Source: Parus major (taxonomy: Eukaryota; Chordata; Aves; Passeriformes; Paridae). Taken from it: DNA of 64,000 bases. The translations under genes and the position numbers were made by a program. The stretch is from NCBI RefSeq assembly GCF_001522545.3, contig NC_031774.1, forward strand, positions 25,677,824 to 25,741,823, given 5' to 3'. Positions within the stretch are counted from its first letter, which is position 1. Each line of letters begins with the position of its first letter. Below, one piece after another: positions 63,942-64,000 of this stretch. The notes beneath the pieces were generated by a model, which was not told the DNA's origin, ran no database searches, and saw nothing but the letters and a program-made list of their open reading frames with translations.

Positions 63942-64000
63942 CTGAAAGGGAGAATGCTGTTAGCGACTCCCTTCATAAAGTAAAACTCCAATTGATTGTA

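Noticed and set aside
1..64000. CRISPR arrays, operons, prophage or toxin-antitoxin modules
   Set aside because: The window is plainly vertebrate nuclear DNA. No regularly spaced repeats or polycistronic layouts were seen.

Overview
The window is vertebrate nuclear DNA and almost certainly avian, most likely from a songbird. It is AT-rich. Its genes are split into short exons with GT/AG introns. Its interspersed repeats are 5'-truncated CR1 LINEs with the avian 3' tip, plus one SINE with a tRNA-Ile-like head and a CR1-like tail, the TguSINE1 type known from passerines. No bacterial, phage, CRISPR, rRNA or functional tRNA features were seen. All three protein-coding genes lie on the minus strand, so each reads from high to low coordinates.

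Region 1 (1-7.6 kb) holds the 5' part of a second cytosolic phospholipase A2 gene, closest by memory to PLA2G4E. It contains the C2 domain and the start of the linker; the catalytic half lies beyond base 1. Its extreme 5' end is uncertain (candidate exons at 7184-7267 and 7556-7582).

Region 2 (7.6-18.6 kb) is intergenic or possibly 5'-UTR-containing DNA. It has one long CR1 copy, a 50-base A-tract, and two GC-richer patches that I cannot assign.

Region 3 (18.6-41.9 kb) is a complete PLA2G4F gene (cPLA2 zeta). It has 20 coding exons, all phases agree, and it predicts 852 residues. It starts in a GC-rich island at about 41.5 kb. The C2 domain, the Gly-rich loop, the G-I-S-G-S nucleophile motif and the catalytic-Asp motif D-G-G are intact.

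Region 4 (41.9-46.9 kb) is the spacer between PLA2G4F and VPS39. It holds two CR1 copies and probably the VPS39 3' UTR.

Region 5 (46.9-64 kb) is VPS39, the HOPS tethering-complex subunit. Its last 22 coding exons are present (807 codons plus stop); the first ~80 residues lie beyond base 64000.

The order PLA2G4E-like / PLA2G4F / VPS39, all on one strand, matches the human 15q15.1 block, where PLA2G4D lies between E and F. No D-like catalytic exons are visible here. The two phospholipases are tandem duplicates: their C2 exons have the same sizes and phases (73, 137, 129 or 132, 41, 43 bp). They are expected to act on membrane phospholipids in a calcium-dependent way, while VPS39 serves late endosome-lysosome fusion; the linkage is ancestral synteny rather than a shared pathway. 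I found no sign of a new biological system. The points most worth a second look are the unresolved 5' end of the PLA2G4E-like gene, the passerine SINE, the A-tract, and a few unassigned GC-rich patches.
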